The notes below the pieces were generated by a model, which saw nothing but the letters and a program-made list of their open reading frames with translations, was not told the DNA's origin and did not search any database. Below are positions 32,595-41,783 of a stretch of 64,000 nt of DNA, piece after piece (the stretch's first letter is position 1; every line of letters starts with the position of its first letter). The position numbers and the translations under genes are program-made. The DNA comes from Actinacidiphila epipremni (lineage in GTDB: Bacteria > Actinomycetota > Actinomycetes > Streptomycetales > Streptomycetaceae), in the NCBI RefSeq assembly GCF_012034175.1, contig NZ_JAATEJ010000019.1:62001-126000 (forward strand), read 5' to 3'.

Positions 32595-33728
32595 ATGACC
32601 GGAACCGGCCCCTTCCCCACCCGTCGCAGCGTCCTGGCCGCCGGGACGGGCATCGCGGCCGGGCGGCTCGGGCTGAAGCACGGTCCGGCGCACGAGGACC
32701 CCGCCCCCGTCTGGCACCCCGCGCTCACCCCGCAGCAGCAGGCCGGCCGGCGGGTGATCTTCTCCTACTCCGGCACGACCGTGCCGCAGAGCCTGCTCAA
32801 CCAGATCAGCGCGGGCCAGGCCGCCGGCGTCATCTTCTTCGGCGACAACATCAGCAGCCTCAGCCAGATCACCGCCGCCGTCGCACAGCTGCGGCAGGCC
32901 AACCAGGCGAGCCCCGAGCCCGCGCCGCTGCTGCTCATGACCGACCAGGAGGGCGGCCAGATACGCCGGCTGCCCGGCGCGCCCGTGCAGTCCGCCAAGC
33001 AGATCGGCGCCTCCGCCGACCCGGCCGGCGCCGCGGCGAGCGCCGGCACCGGGGCCGGCAACCTGCTGCGCAGCGTCGGCATGAACGTCAACCTCGCGCC
33101 CGTCCTCGACGTCTACCGCACCGCCGGCGACTTCGAGGACCAGTACCAGCGCTCCTTCAGCACCGACCCGGAGGTCGTGTCCGTCTGCGGCCAGGCGTTC
33201 ATCGCCGCCCAGCGGGCCACCGGGGTCGCCTCCGCCGCGAAGCACTTCCCGGGGCTGGGCTCGGCGAGCGCGTCGCAGAACACCGACCTGCGGGCGGTCA
33301 CGCTGGGCGCGACGCTCTCGCAGCTGCGCCACGTCGACGAGATCCCGTACACCGCAGCGATCACGGCGGGCGTGGAGCTGGTGATGGTGTCCTGGGCGGT
33401 CTACTCCCAGCTCGACGCGGCGCACCCGGCGGGGCTCTCGCCGACCGTCGTGCAGAGCGAGCTGCGCGACCGCTTCACCTACACCGGTGTGACGATCACC
33501 GACGCGATCGGGGCGGGCGCGCTGAGCGCGCTCGGCACGCCGGCGCAGAACGCGGTGACCGCCGCCGCGGCCGGCATGGACCTCATCCTCGACGCGTCCG
33601 GCGACATCGCGCAGGGCCAGGCGATCGTCTCCTCGCTGGCCGCCGCGCTCCAGAGCGGCAAGCTCGACGCGACGGCCTTCGCCGCCTCGACCTCCCGGAT
33701 CGCCGCGTTGCGCAGCCGCCTGTTCTGA
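32595..33728 (+). CDS. Exported GH3 beta-N-acetylglucosaminidase-like enzyme
   Basis: A 377-residue glycoside hydrolase family 3 protein similar to NagZ. RRSVLAAGTGIAAG near the start resembles a twin-arginine or Sec signal peptide. MTDQEGGQIRRL, NVNLAPVLDV and AAKHFPGLGS are GH3/NagZ landmarks; the usual HG after KHFPG is replaced by LG. TITDAIGAGAL holds the nucleophile Asp. AGGAGG lies 9 bases upstream of the ATG. The likely role is cleaving GlcNAc from peptidoglycan fragments released by the lysozyme upstream. Confidence 0.88.
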   Translation: MTGTGPFPTRRSVLAAGTGIAAGRLGLKHGPAHEDPAPVWHPALTPQQQAGRRVIFSYSGTTVPQSLLNQISAGQAAGVIFFGDNISSLSQITAAVAQLRQANQASPEPAPLLLMTDQEGGQIRRLPGAPVQSAKQIGASADPAGAAASAGTGAGNLLRSVGMNVNLAPVLDVYRTAGDFEDQYQRSFSTDPEVVSVCGQAFIAAQRATGVASAAKHFPGLGSASASQNTDLRAVTLGATLSQLRHVDEIPYTAAITAGVELVMVSWAVYSQLDAAHPAGLSPTVVQSELRDRFTYTGVTITDAIGAGALSALGTPAQNAVTAAAAGMDLILDASGDIAQGQAIVSSLAAALQSGKLDATAFAASTSRIAALRSRLF

Positions 33729-34042
33729 CCCCGGGCCCGACGCCCGTACGCCCCGGAGCAGCGCCCCGTACGACCCCGGCCGTACACCCCCGGCCGTACG
33801 CCCGCCCGCGACCGCCCGTACGACCCGCGTCGTACGCCCCCGGCCCCACGCCCGTACGCCCGTACGCCGCTGCCCGTACGCCCCCGCGCCCCCCGCCGTA
33901 CCCCGGCGCGGGGGCGCCGCCGCGTACCCCCCGAAAGCTCGCCGAAACTGTGCCGTTACTATGTTCGAACCTCTGTCCAGTAACCGCCCACCACCGTCCA
34001 CTGCACGTTCACCCACCGCCGAGCCGCATCGCACCCACGCCC
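33729..34042. other. GC-rich spacer with repeated CGTACG
   Basis: Sequence rich in CCGTACGCCC-like units, about fifteen GTACG in 180 bp, without a gene. The 5' end of the PAP2 gene could begin within it. A similar cluster of GTACGC occurs at 595-720. Confidence 0.5.
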
Positions 34043-35404
34043 TTGATATCCATACCCTCCGCCATATCCGCCCGAATACGTCGCGGCGGCCCACCGAGCG
34101 CCGACGACCGCCCCGCGAGGAGCGGGCGGACGGCGCTGTGGGTCGCGGCCGGAGTGCTCACGCTCGGCTTCCTCGTGGCGCTGCAGATCGCCGCGCACCG
34201 CTACGACGTGCCCGGGCCGATCACCAGCCAGTGGCGCGAGGTGGTCCTGGCGCCCAAGTCGGGCTTCCTGCTCTACGCGAGCATGGGCCTGATGATGGTG
34301 GTGCTCACCTGGCGGCAGCGGCTGTACGCGCTCGGCGCCGCCGTCGGCATCGACGCCGTGTTCCTGCTCGTGCGCTGGGCGGCCGGCGCGGGCCCGACGT
34401 TCGGCAACGGGGCCCTGTGGGTGATCCTCGGCGTCGCGGGCCTGGCCCTCACCCGCCGCACCGGCAACGAGCGGGCGCTGCTGCTCAAGGGCGTCGGGCT
34501 GGGCCTGCTCCTGGTGACCGGCCGCAAGGTCGGCGACACATGGCTGCTCATCACGTCCAAGGCCCGCCCCACCGTGCTCGACCAGTACGCGGCGACCGCC
34601 GACCGCGCGCTCGGCGACCCCTCCTGGGTCGCGGGCCGGGTCCTGCACGCGACCGGCCCGGTCGGCACGCACCTGCTCGACTACGTCTACATCCAGCTCG
34701 CCGTCGCCGCGGTCGCCGTCGCCGTCTACCAGTTGCGCCACGTCGCGACCGAGCGCCGCTTCCCGCGCCACCACCTGGTGCGTACGTTCCTGGTCATCGG
34801 CATGATCGGCCCGGCGGTCTACATGCTCTTCCCGACCGTCGGCCCGGTCTTCGCGTACGGGCCGGACGGCGGGCACTGGGCCGTCGCCGACATGTGGCCG
34901 CACACGATGCCCGCGGTCACCGCGCCGCACGCGATGGACTTCGACCAGGTCACGCCGCGCAACTGCATGCCGAGCCTGCACACCGCGTGGGCCACCGCGA
35001 TCTTCGTCCACTCCCGCAAGGGCCCGCGCGCCCTGCGCTACGCCGGCGCCTTCTGGCTGGTCGCCACGCTCGCCGCGACCCTCGGCTTCGGCTACCACTA
35101 CGGCGTGGACCTCATCGCCGGCGCGGTCTTCTCGCTCACGATCGAGGGCGCGCTGCGGGCGTACGACCGCGGGTGGGACGCCTCGGGCGTCCAGCTCGTG
35201 GCGTACGGCACGGCGGTCTTCGCCGCGCTGCTCGCCGCCTACCGCTGGCTGCCGCTGGAGATGGCCGAGCACCCGTGGACGTCCGGCCCGCTGCTGACCT
35301 TCGCGCTGGTGTCGGTGATCGCGCTGTACGTCCGCACGACGCAGCTGTGGGAGCCGGACACCGCGCCCGCGCCGCAGCCGGAGCCGCAGCCCGCGCTGGC
35401 GTGA
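34043..35404 (+). CDS. PAP2-family membrane phosphatase/transferase
   Basis: About 453 residues with several strongly hydrophobic helices (LWVAAGVLTLGFLVALQI, FLLYASMGLMMVVLTW, LWVILGVAGLALT, LLDYVYIQLAVAAVAVAVY, TFLVIGMIGPAVYMLF, FWLVATLAATLGFGYHY, VFSLTIEG, VFAALLAAY). The PAP2/AUR1-type catalytic sequence is NCMPSLHTAWA and the second His motif is GYHYGVDLIAG, placing the active site on the outer membrane face. The substrate is probably a lipid phosphate or inositol phospholipid. The start is not fixed: TTG 34043 and GTG 33950 are both possible and neither has a good ribosome binding site. Confidence 0.8.
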   Translation: MISIPSAISARIRRGGPPSADDRPARSGRTALWVAAGVLTLGFLVALQIAAHRYDVPGPITSQWREVVLAPKSGFLLYASMGLMMVVLTWRQRLYALGAAVGIDAVFLLVRWAAGAGPTFGNGALWVILGVAGLALTRRTGNERALLLKGVGLGLLLVTGRKVGDTWLLITSKARPTVLDQYAATADRALGDPSWVAGRVLHATGPVGTHLLDYVYIQLAVAAVAVAVYQLRHVATERRFPRHHLVRTFLVIGMIGPAVYMLFPTVGPVFAYGPDGGHWAVADMWPHTMPAVTAPHAMDFDQVTPRNCMPSLHTAWATAIFVHSRKGPRALRYAGAFWLVATLAATLGFGYHYGVDLIAGAVFSLTIEGALRAYDRGWDASGVQLVAYGTAVFAALLAAYRWLPLEMAEHPWTSGPLLTFALVSVIALYVRTTQLWEPDTAPAPQPEPQPALA

Positions 35405-35419
35405 GCCCGGGCCGCGCCC

Positions 35420-36637
35420 TCACATCGTCTTGAACTCGACCTTGCCGGTGCTCATCCGGAAGTTGCCGTTGGAGTAGAGCGTGGGGCGGGCCTCGATGTG
35501 GTTGCCGCTGTATTTCTCGACGTGCCGGATCGTGGCGCCGCCGGGCGCGGTGAAGTCGATGAGCGCGATGGCGACCCAGTAGGAGAGATTGCGGTTGCTG
35601 AACAGCGGCGCGGTGACGGTCGAGCCGCGCCCGTCGGTGACGACGGCGTGGGCGCCGTACGAGCGGAAGGAGCCGGTGCCGTTCTCGACCGCGCTGTACG
35701 CGCACAGCAGTACGTAGCCCTGGAGGTCGGGACGGCGGATGGTGATCGTCTCGCGGCCGGGCACCTGCGAGTCGCCGTCGAGGGCGATGTACGGGGGCGC
35801 GGTGAGGGAGCCGAGCTCGCGGTAGTAGACGACGTCGTCCGTGCGGACCGGGCGCCGGCCCGGCGGCGTCACGCGGTGCCGCGGCACGTAGAGGGCGTAG
35901 AGGTCGAGGTCGGCGCCGGCCTCGCGGCGGGCCCGGCTGCCGCCGTCCCACTCCAGGGAGGCGGTGACGACGAGGTCCGGGTCCTCCTTGCGCATGTCGA
36001 TCGTGGCGTGCCCGGCCTTGGTGAGGGCGACCCGGCCGAGCGGCTTCGGCCGCTGCGGGGCGTACGGGGGCGGGGTGGGCGGCTCCCAGGGGGCGGGGGC
36101 CGGCGCGGGGGCCGGCGCGGGGGCCGGCGCGGGGGCCGGGCCCGGGTCGTCGACGACGATGCCGAAGTCCGCCGCGAGCCCCGCGAGCCCGGTGTCCCAG
36201 CCCTGCCCCACCGCCCGGACCTTCCACGCCCCCGCCCGCCGGTAGAGCTCGACGAGCAGCGCGACGGTCTCCCGGTGCACCAGCGGCGGCGGCACGAAGT
36301 CGATCCGCGCCCCGCCGCACTCGACGACCGCCCGCGGCGTCGTGCCGGCGTCGAAGTGCGTCACCCCGAGGTCCGGGTCCACGCTGGCGACGACCGCGAT
36401 CCGGTCGACCGACGCGGGCACCGCGGCGAGCGAGGCGAGGACGGTCCGGCCGTCGACCGAGACGCCGTCCTGCGCGGGGTGGTTGTAGAAGACGAGGTCC
36501 TCGTCCCCGCGCACCGACCCGTCCGGCCCGAGCAGCACGGCCGAGACGTCGATACCCGCCCCCGGCACGCCGAGCGTGACCCGGCATGTCGCGTCGGGCA
36601 GGGTGGTGTTGCCGCCTTTGGCGAGGGTGGTGGTCAT
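35420..36637 (-). CDS. TerD-family stress protein, two-domain
   Basis: A 405-residue protein of the tellurium-resistance TerD family. Residues 1-175 show TerD landmarks (KGGNTTLPDA, DVSAVLLGPDGSVRGDEDLVFYN, ASVDPDLGVTHF, VELYRRAGAWKVRAVGQGWDTGLAGLAADFG). A Pro-Ala linker (about residues 180-200) is encoded by four copies of a 12-bp repeat at 36098-36145. The C-terminal half is a related domain (ASLEWDGGSR, DLDLYALYV, LGSLTAPPYIALDGDSQV). The role is Ca2+-linked stress response; the binding residues are not fully checked. The start at 36637 follows AAAGG. Confidence 0.87.
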   Translation of the reverse strand: MTTTLAKGGNTTLPDATCRVTLGVPGAGIDVSAVLLGPDGSVRGDEDLVFYNHPAQDGVSVDGRTVLASLAAVPASVDRIAVVASVDPDLGVTHFDAGTTPRAVVECGGARIDFVPPPLVHRETVALLVELYRRAGAWKVRAVGQGWDTGLAGLAADFGIVVDDPGPAPAPAPAPAPAPAPAPWEPPTPPPYAPQRPKPLGRVALTKAGHATIDMRKEDPDLVVTASLEWDGGSRARREAGADLDLYALYVPRHRVTPPGRRPVRTDDVVYYRELGSLTAPPYIALDGDSQVPGRETITIRRPDLQGYVLLCAYSAVENGTGSFRSYGAHAVVTDGRGSTVTAPLFSNRNLSYWVAIALIDFTAPGGATIRHVEKYSGNHIEARPTLYSNGNFRMSTGKVEFKTM

Positions 36638-36699
36638 GCGTCGCCTTTCGGGTGGTGGGGTACATCGTGGTCCCCCGGGCCCGGTTCCGTCCGGCGAAG

Positions 36700-37224
36700 T
36701 CAGCTTTCGATCAGCGGCCGGTACGCGCTCCCCTCCGGGGTGAAGACCAGCTCGACGTCCCGGCCCTCGTGGGTGGCGACATGGCGCAGGCGGGCCAGGG
36801 CCTCGGCCTCGGTGGGCAGGGTGAGGCCGAGTCGGGCGGCGGCGCGGTCGCGGCGGGCGATCAGGTCGGGGTCGTCCGCCAGGTATTCCGCGGCGAGTTC
36901 GGCGCTCTCCTGCGCCGTGAACGCACGGCAGTCCCGCCACCACGGGGCGACCAGCAGCAGCCGCAGCAGCTCGGGCAGGCCGATGGCGACGAGGGCGGCG
37001 CCGCCCTCGGAGTCCGCGTAGAGGACGGGGCGTTCCTCGCCGCCGTCGCCGCAGAAGAAGTACGTGCCGCCGGCGCCGTCGCCCGCGAAGCTCTCCAGCG
37101 GCTGCCCGGAGGCGAGGTGCACCTCCTCGACGTGCTCCGTGCGGGAGAGGTCGAAGTCGCCGGGCCAGTCCAGGAATTGCGCGGCCTCGGGGTTTTCGGC
37201 GAGGGCCGCCGTCAGTGAACGCAT
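36700..37224 (-). CDS. Small acidic protein, possibly SUKH-like
   Basis: A 174-residue cytosolic protein with no membrane segment. FLDWPGDFDLSRTEHVEEVHLASG, then ESFAGDGAGGTYFFCG and PVLYADSEGGAALVAIGLPELLRLLLVAPWW resemble SUKH/SMI1-type immunity and ligand-binding folds, but identification is uncertain. The C-terminal part (VATHEGRDVELVFTPEGSAYRPL) is beta-rich. Stands alone between TerD and the receiver gene. Confidence 0.6.
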   Translation of the reverse strand: MRSLTAALAENPEAAQFLDWPGDFDLSRTEHVEEVHLASGQPLESFAGDGAGGTYFFCGDGGEERPVLYADSEGGAALVAIGLPELLRLLLVAPWWRDCRAFTAQESAELAAEYLADDPDLIARRDRAAARLGLTLPTEAEALARLRHVATHEGRDVELVFTPEGSAYRPLIES

Positions 37225-37264
37225 GCCGCGCACCCTAACCGCCGGCTCCGACACCACCGCTTTG

Positions 37265-38383
37265 CTACGAGGGCGCGCGGGCCTCCAGGTAGAGCTGGGC
37301 GAACGCCTCGACCTTGGCGCGGATGACGCGCGGGTCGAAGGGCTTGACGAGGTAGTCGACGGCGCCGGCGGTGTAGCCGCGGAACATGTGGGAGGGGTCC
37401 TGGTCCATCGCGGTGAGGAAGATGATCGGGATGTTGCGGGTGCGCGGGCGGCGCTTGATGTGCAGGGCGGTCTCGTAGCCGTCCATGTCGGGCATCTGGA
37501 CGTCGAGGAGGATGACGGCGAAGCCGGTGCCGTCGAGCAGGGCGCGCAGGGCGGCCTCGCCGGAGTCGGCGGTGACGATCTCGTGGCCGAGGCCGGACAA
37601 CACCGCTTCCAGGGCGAGCAGGTTGGCCGGGATGTCGTCCACGGCGAGGATACGGGCCCGGGGTTCGGCTCCGGGCGGGGATTCGGCGCCCGGCGGGGCG
37701 CTGTCGGGCGCCGGGAGGCCGGGCAAGGGGCCCTCGGCGATGGCGAGTTGGCGCTCCAGGATGTCGCAGCGGGACTCGGCGAGCAGCACCCGCAGCCGGG
37801 CCTCCTCCAAGTCGGCCTCCAGGGACCGTACTTGCTCCTCCAGCCGGCGGCGCTCGGCGCGCAGGCCGTCCACGCTCTCCGGCGCCTCGGGCGGCGGAGG
37901 GGCGGCGGTGCGCTCGCGCTCGGCGGCCCAGGCCGATTCCAGCAGGTTGAGGCGTACTTCGAGGTCGGCGATGCGGTGCTGGCGGTCCAGCAACGCGTCG
38001 CCGAGCAGGTCCTCCTGGGCGGTGGCCCGGCGTGCTTCCCGGTCGGCGTCGGCGAGTTGCTGCTCCAGGACCTCCACCCCGCCGCGGGCCGGCGCGACGG
38101 CCTGGACGGCGCTGCGGTGCAACTCCTTGACGTGGTCCAGGGTGAGGGATGTCGCGGGGGCGCCGTGGTCGGTGGCGAGGTCGGCGAAGAGGTCCACGAC
38201 GAACTCCCAGGGCGGGACACGCGCGCCGCTCAGATAGCGCGAGACGGTGCCGGCGTCGCGGTAGCGCCGGGCGGCGTACCGGCGTACGGACACGCCGAGT
38301 CCGGCGAACAGGGTGCGCAGGGCCTGGGCGAAGCGCCGGCAGTCGTCGTCCAGGTCGTCGGCCAGCGGCCGTAACTCGCCCAT
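37265..38383 (-). CDS. XRE/coiled-coil protein with C-terminal receiver domain
   Basis: A 372-residue protein. Residues about 15-90 resemble an Xre-type helix-turn-helix of streptomycetes (RRFAQALRTLFAGLGVSVRRYAARR, RDAGTVSRYLSGARVPPW, FVVDLFADL). Residues about 100-215 are a long heptad-rich coiled coil. A CheY-like receiver ends the protein (about 243-365): AVDD acidic pair, LLDVQMPD phospho-acceptor Asp, FLTA and VKPFD Lys. There is no output domain after the receiver and no histidine kinase nearby. Phosphorylation could control dimerisation through the coil. Confidence 0.85.
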   Translation of the reverse strand: MGELRPLADDLDDDCRRFAQALRTLFAGLGVSVRRYAARRYRDAGTVSRYLSGARVPPWEFVVDLFADLATDHGAPATSLTLDHVKELHRSAVQAVAPARGGVEVLEQQLADADREARRATAQEDLLGDALLDRQHRIADLEVRLNLLESAWAAERERTAAPPPPEAPESVDGLRAERRRLEEQVRSLEADLEEARLRVLLAESRCDILERQLAIAEGPLPGLPAPDSAPPGAESPPGAEPRARILAVDDIPANLLALEAVLSGLGHEIVTADSGEAALRALLDGTGFAVILLDVQMPDMDGYETALHIKRRPRTRNIPIIFLTAMDQDPSHMFRGYTAGAVDYLVKPFDPRVIRAKVEAFAQLYLEARAPS

Positions 38384-38469
38384 CGGGCCACCTCCTTGCT
38401 CCGGCTCCTTGCGTCCGGCTCCTTGCGTCCGGTTGCGGACTGTACGTCAAGCATGGGGTGCGGGCGGCG

Positions 38470-38661
38470 TCACTCGGGGCCGGTTGCGCCGATGAGGCGG
38501 TCGAAGAAGGGGACGGCGAGGCCGAAGGCGCCGGCGCCGTACAGGACGCACTGCGGCAGGGGCGTGCCGCCCACCGCGGAGATGATCCCGGCGCCGACGC
38601 CGGTGAGCAAGGACAGCGTCAGGACGAGCGCGGCCCTGACCGACAGCAACGGATTACGCAC
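38470..38661 (-). CDS. Small two-helix membrane protein
   Basis: A 63-residue protein with one hydrophobic helix (AALVLTLSLLTGVGAGIIS) and a second hydrophobic stretch (YGAGAFGLAVPFF). GTG at 38661 has AGAGGG 6 bases upstream. Good coding bias. Function unknown; typical of short streptomycete membrane proteins. Confidence 0.7.
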   Translation of the reverse strand: MRNPLLSVRAALVLTLSLLTGVGAGIISAVGGTPLPQCVLYGAGAFGLAVPFFDRLIGATGPE

Positions 38662-38800
38662 GGGTGCCCTCTCTGCGCGGCGGGGTCCGCCGCGTGGTGA
38701 CCGCCGCGGCTGCTCCGCCGGCGCCCCTCAAGCCTGCCCGTACGCAACACCGTTGCCGTACCGCAACGGCCGCCCGGCAGCACTCGGGCAACACCCGTGC

Positions 38801-40309
38801 TCAGGGCGCCCGTCGGCCCCGGGCGCGGGCCTGCGCGAGGGTGTCGGGCAGGTCGTCGAGCCGGTCCAGCCCGCGGACGGCCCGCGCGGTGCGGGGGTTG
38901 TGCGCGAGGCGGTCGCGGTGCCGGTGCAGGAAGGTCCAGTAGCCGGCGGTGTAGGGGCAGGCGTGCGGGCCGGTGCGGTCGGTGGGGCGGTAGGCGCACG
39001 GTCCGCAGAAGTCGCTCATCCGGTTGATGTACGCGCCGCCCGACGTGTACGGCTTGGTGGTCATCCGGCCGCCGTCCGCGTACTGCGACATGCCGACGAC
39101 GTTGGGCAGCATCACCCAGTCGTAGCCGTCGACGAAGCAGCGGTGGAACCAGTCGGTGAGCGCCGCCGGGTCCCAGCCGTCCTGGAGGGCGCGGCTGCCG
39201 AGGACCATCAGGCGCGGGATGTGGTGCGTCCAGCCGGTGTCGCGGACCTGGGCGAGCACGGTGGAAAGGCAGCGCGCGGTGACCGCGTCGGCGTCGAGCT
39301 CGGTGAACCAGTCGGGGAGCGGGGCGCGTTGGTCCAGCGCGTTGCTCTTGCGGTAGTCCTCGCCGAAGTGCCAGTAGAGGTGCCAGACGTATTCGCGCCA
39401 GCCGGCGATCTGCCGGACAAAGCCCTCGACGCTGTTCAGGGGCGCGTCCCCGGCGCGCAGCGCCTTCTCGGCCCGGCGTACGCACTCGTCCGGGTGCAGC
39501 AGGCCGAGGTTGAGCGGGGCGGACAGCCGGCTGTGGCTCATGACGGGGTCGGCGGCGAGCATCGCGTCCTCGTACGGCCCGAAGGCGGGCAGCCGGTGCC
39601 GCAGGAAGTGGCGCAGGGCGGCGAGGGCTTCGCGGCGGGTGGCGGGGAAGGCGCGGGGGCCGTCCCGGCCGACGAAGCGGACCGCGCCCTCGCGCTCCCA
39701 GCGGTCCAGGTCGCGCCGGACCTCGTCGTCGATGGCGTCCTCGCGCGGGCACCAGGGCGTGCCGAGGTCCAGGGTGGCGCGGTCGCCGGGCGGCGGCTCG
39801 CGGTTGTCGTGGTCGAGGTTCCAGCTGCCGCCGTACGGTTCGCCGCCGTCCATGAGCAGGCCGAGGCGGTGCCGGGTGTGGCGGTAGAAGCCCTCCATGC
39901 GCAGGGCGCCCGCGTCGCCTTCGCCGGCCCAGGCGCGGAAGTCCTCCCGGGTGAGCAGATGCCCGCGCTCGGGCAGGACGTCGACCCTGCCGAGCCGGGC
40001 GACCAGCCGCTCGGCGGCCCGCGACGTCGGCGGGAAGACGGTGAGCCGCCCGCGCGGCACGGCCCGCTCCAGCCCCTCGCGATACGTCTCCGTCCGCACA
40101 TACGTGACCCGGTCCCCCAGCTCCGCCGCCCGGTGCCGCATCGCCGAGAGCACCAGATGCGCCTTGGCCCGATGGAACCGCCGCCGCGCGAACACCCCCC
40201 GCGCCTCGACCATCACGACCGGCGCGTCCCGGTCCGGCCCGCCACGCCGCGGGTCCACGAAGTGCGGCCCGAGCTGATCCCCGAACACCCAATGCACCCG
40301 CCGGCCCAC
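38801..40309 (-). CDS. FeS-type photolyase/bacterial cryptochrome (PhrB-like)
   Basis: A 502-residue photolyase-related protein. VHWVFGDQLG opens the domain, as in the deoxyribodipyrimidine photolyase-related (FeS-BCP/PhrB) family. Helical FAD-binding landmarks include EGFYRHTRHRLGLLMDG, EGFVRQIAGWREYVW and NALDQRAPLPDWF. The four Cys of the 4Fe-4S cluster are visible: FHRC, CGPC and HACPYT. The family repairs (6-4) photoproducts or acts as a blue-light receptor. GTG at 40309 follows GGGAGG; frames extending much further upstream are not coding. Confidence 0.87.
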   Translation of the reverse strand: MGRRVHWVFGDQLGPHFVDPRRGGPDRDAPVVMVEARGVFARRRFHRAKAHLVLSAMRHRAAELGDRVTYVRTETYREGLERAVPRGRLTVFPPTSRAAERLVARLGRVDVLPERGHLLTREDFRAWAGEGDAGALRMEGFYRHTRHRLGLLMDGGEPYGGSWNLDHDNREPPPGDRATLDLGTPWCPREDAIDDEVRRDLDRWEREGAVRFVGRDGPRAFPATRREALAALRHFLRHRLPAFGPYEDAMLAADPVMSHSRLSAPLNLGLLHPDECVRRAEKALRAGDAPLNSVEGFVRQIAGWREYVWHLYWHFGEDYRKSNALDQRAPLPDWFTELDADAVTARCLSTVLAQVRDTGWTHHIPRLMVLGSRALQDGWDPAALTDWFHRCFVDGYDWVMLPNVVGMSQYADGGRMTTKPYTSGGAYINRMSDFCGPCAYRPTDRTGPHACPYTAGYWTFLHRHRDRLAHNPRTARAVRGLDRLDDLPDTLAQARARGRRAP

Positions 40310-40600
40310 ACCACCACCTCCCCCCTCACCCTCCCACGCCCCTCCCACCCCCGCCCGCCGCCTCCACCAACCCCGCAAGCTCCCCCGCCGCAGCACCCGC
40401 CCGGCCTCGGCCGCCCCGGTCGCCCGCAGCGCCCACACCGCGGAGCCGAGGACGGCTCCTACTGCTCGTGCGCGTTGCTCCATCCGGGGAGCGTAGGGCC
40501 GGGGAGGGGGTGGGGCACTCGGACGGGTGTGCTGCGGGGGACAGGGGTGGGGGGTGGGGACAGGGTGGAGGGGACAGGGCCGTGAGTCGAGGGAGGACCG

Positions 40601-41731
40601 ATGACCGAGACGCAGTCTCCGGAGGACGCGACCGGGGTCGGGGTGGCGTCGGGCGTGGTGGGGCAGGTGGAGCGGGATCTGCGGCGGGTCGGGGCGAACC
40701 CGGACTACTGGTACCCGGTCGCGCTGTCCTCGCAGGTGCGGCGCAAGGCCGCGTACAAGGCGGTGTTCGGCGGCGAGCGGATCGCGCTGTACCGCGGGGA
40801 GAGCGGCGAGGTGTTCGCGCTGGAGGACCGGTGCGCGCACCGGCAGGTGCCGCTGAGCATGGGCGTCGTCGAGGGCGACACGCTGCGCTGCTGCTACCAC
40901 GCGTGGGCGTACCGCGGCAACGGCCGCATCTCGCAGATCCCGTACCTGCCCAAGGGCGTCGGCCGCCCGCCGCGCGGGGTGCGCGCGTACCCGGTGCGGG
41001 AGGCGTACGGCATGGTCTTCGTCTTCCCCGGCGACCCGGCGAAGGCGGCCGTCACCGCGCTGCCGGACCTGCCGGCGTACCACTCGCCCCGGCACCGGAC
41101 GATGACCTTCTCGCGGACGGTGCGCTGCCACTACTCCTTCCTGCACGAGAACCTGCTCGACATGAACCACCAGTTCCTGCACCGCGGCGTCGTCGGCAAG
41201 CTCCGCCCGGAGCTGCTCGGTTACGACACCGGCGCCGCCAAGGTGGAGGCCCGCTACCTGTTCACGCACGCCGGCGGCAAGCGCAACGCCGGCGCCGGCA
41301 TCCTGTCCGGCGAGGGCATCGGCGGCGCCACCGCCGACGTCATGACGATCCGCACGGAGTATCCGTACCAGACCCTCGACCTCGTGCCGGAGAAGGCGGA
41401 CCACCCCGCCTTCTCGCTGTGGGCCGCGTACGTGCCCGTCGACGCCGAGCAGCGCAGCTGCCACGTCTTCGGCCTGCTCATGATCGAGAAGCCGCGGCTG
41501 CCGGGCGCCCTGCACCTGGCGTGGCCGCTCATCCGGCGCTTCACCGAGCGGGTCTTCGCCGAGGACCGTACGGCGGTGGAGGCGGAGCAGGCCGCGTGGG
41601 ACGAGCAGGGCGAGGACCGCAACCACGAGGTCTTCCCGCTCATCCTGGACGTCCGCGCCGTGCTGCGCGCGAACGGCGTGCCGCTGGCCGCCGCGGCACC
41701 GTGCGGCACCGCGGCCTGCCCCGCGCCCTGA
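40601..41731 (+). CDS. Rieske [2Fe-2S] non-haem iron oxygenase
   Basis: A 376-residue ring-hydroxylating-type oxygenase. The Rieske motif is CAH near residue 79 and CCYHAW near 98, binding the [2Fe-2S] cluster. The mononuclear iron site is in HENLLDMNHQFLH (residues about 185-197), where the conserved Asp/His ligands of the family lie. The C-terminal half is a START-like domain. No reductase partner is encoded nearby, so an electron donor must come from elsewhere. GGGAGGACC precedes the ATG. It is divergent from the photolyase gene. The substrate is unknown. Confidence 0.87.
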   Translation: MTETQSPEDATGVGVASGVVGQVERDLRRVGANPDYWYPVALSSQVRRKAAYKAVFGGERIALYRGESGEVFALEDRCAHRQVPLSMGVVEGDTLRCCYHAWAYRGNGRISQIPYLPKGVGRPPRGVRAYPVREAYGMVFVFPGDPAKAAVTALPDLPAYHSPRHRTMTFSRTVRCHYSFLHENLLDMNHQFLHRGVVGKLRPELLGYDTGAAKVEARYLFTHAGGKRNAGAGILSGEGIGGATADVMTIRTEYPYQTLDLVPEKADHPAFSLWAAYVPVDAEQRSCHVFGLLMIEKPRLPGALHLAWPLIRRFTERVFAEDRTAVEAEQAAWDEQGEDRNHEVFPLILDVRAVLRANGVPLAAAAPCGTAACPAP

Positions 41732-41783
41732 GGCTGCCTCGGGCTCCCGGAGCCCCGCCCGGCGCCCCTGAACCGGCTTCCAC

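Noticed and set aside
32291..34042. Open frame running from inside the lysozyme gene through the GH3 gene into PAP2
   Set aside because: The part before about 33950 is a shadow of the lysozyme and GH3 genes in another frame, with Arg/Pro-rich nonsense; only the 3' part has membrane-protein character.
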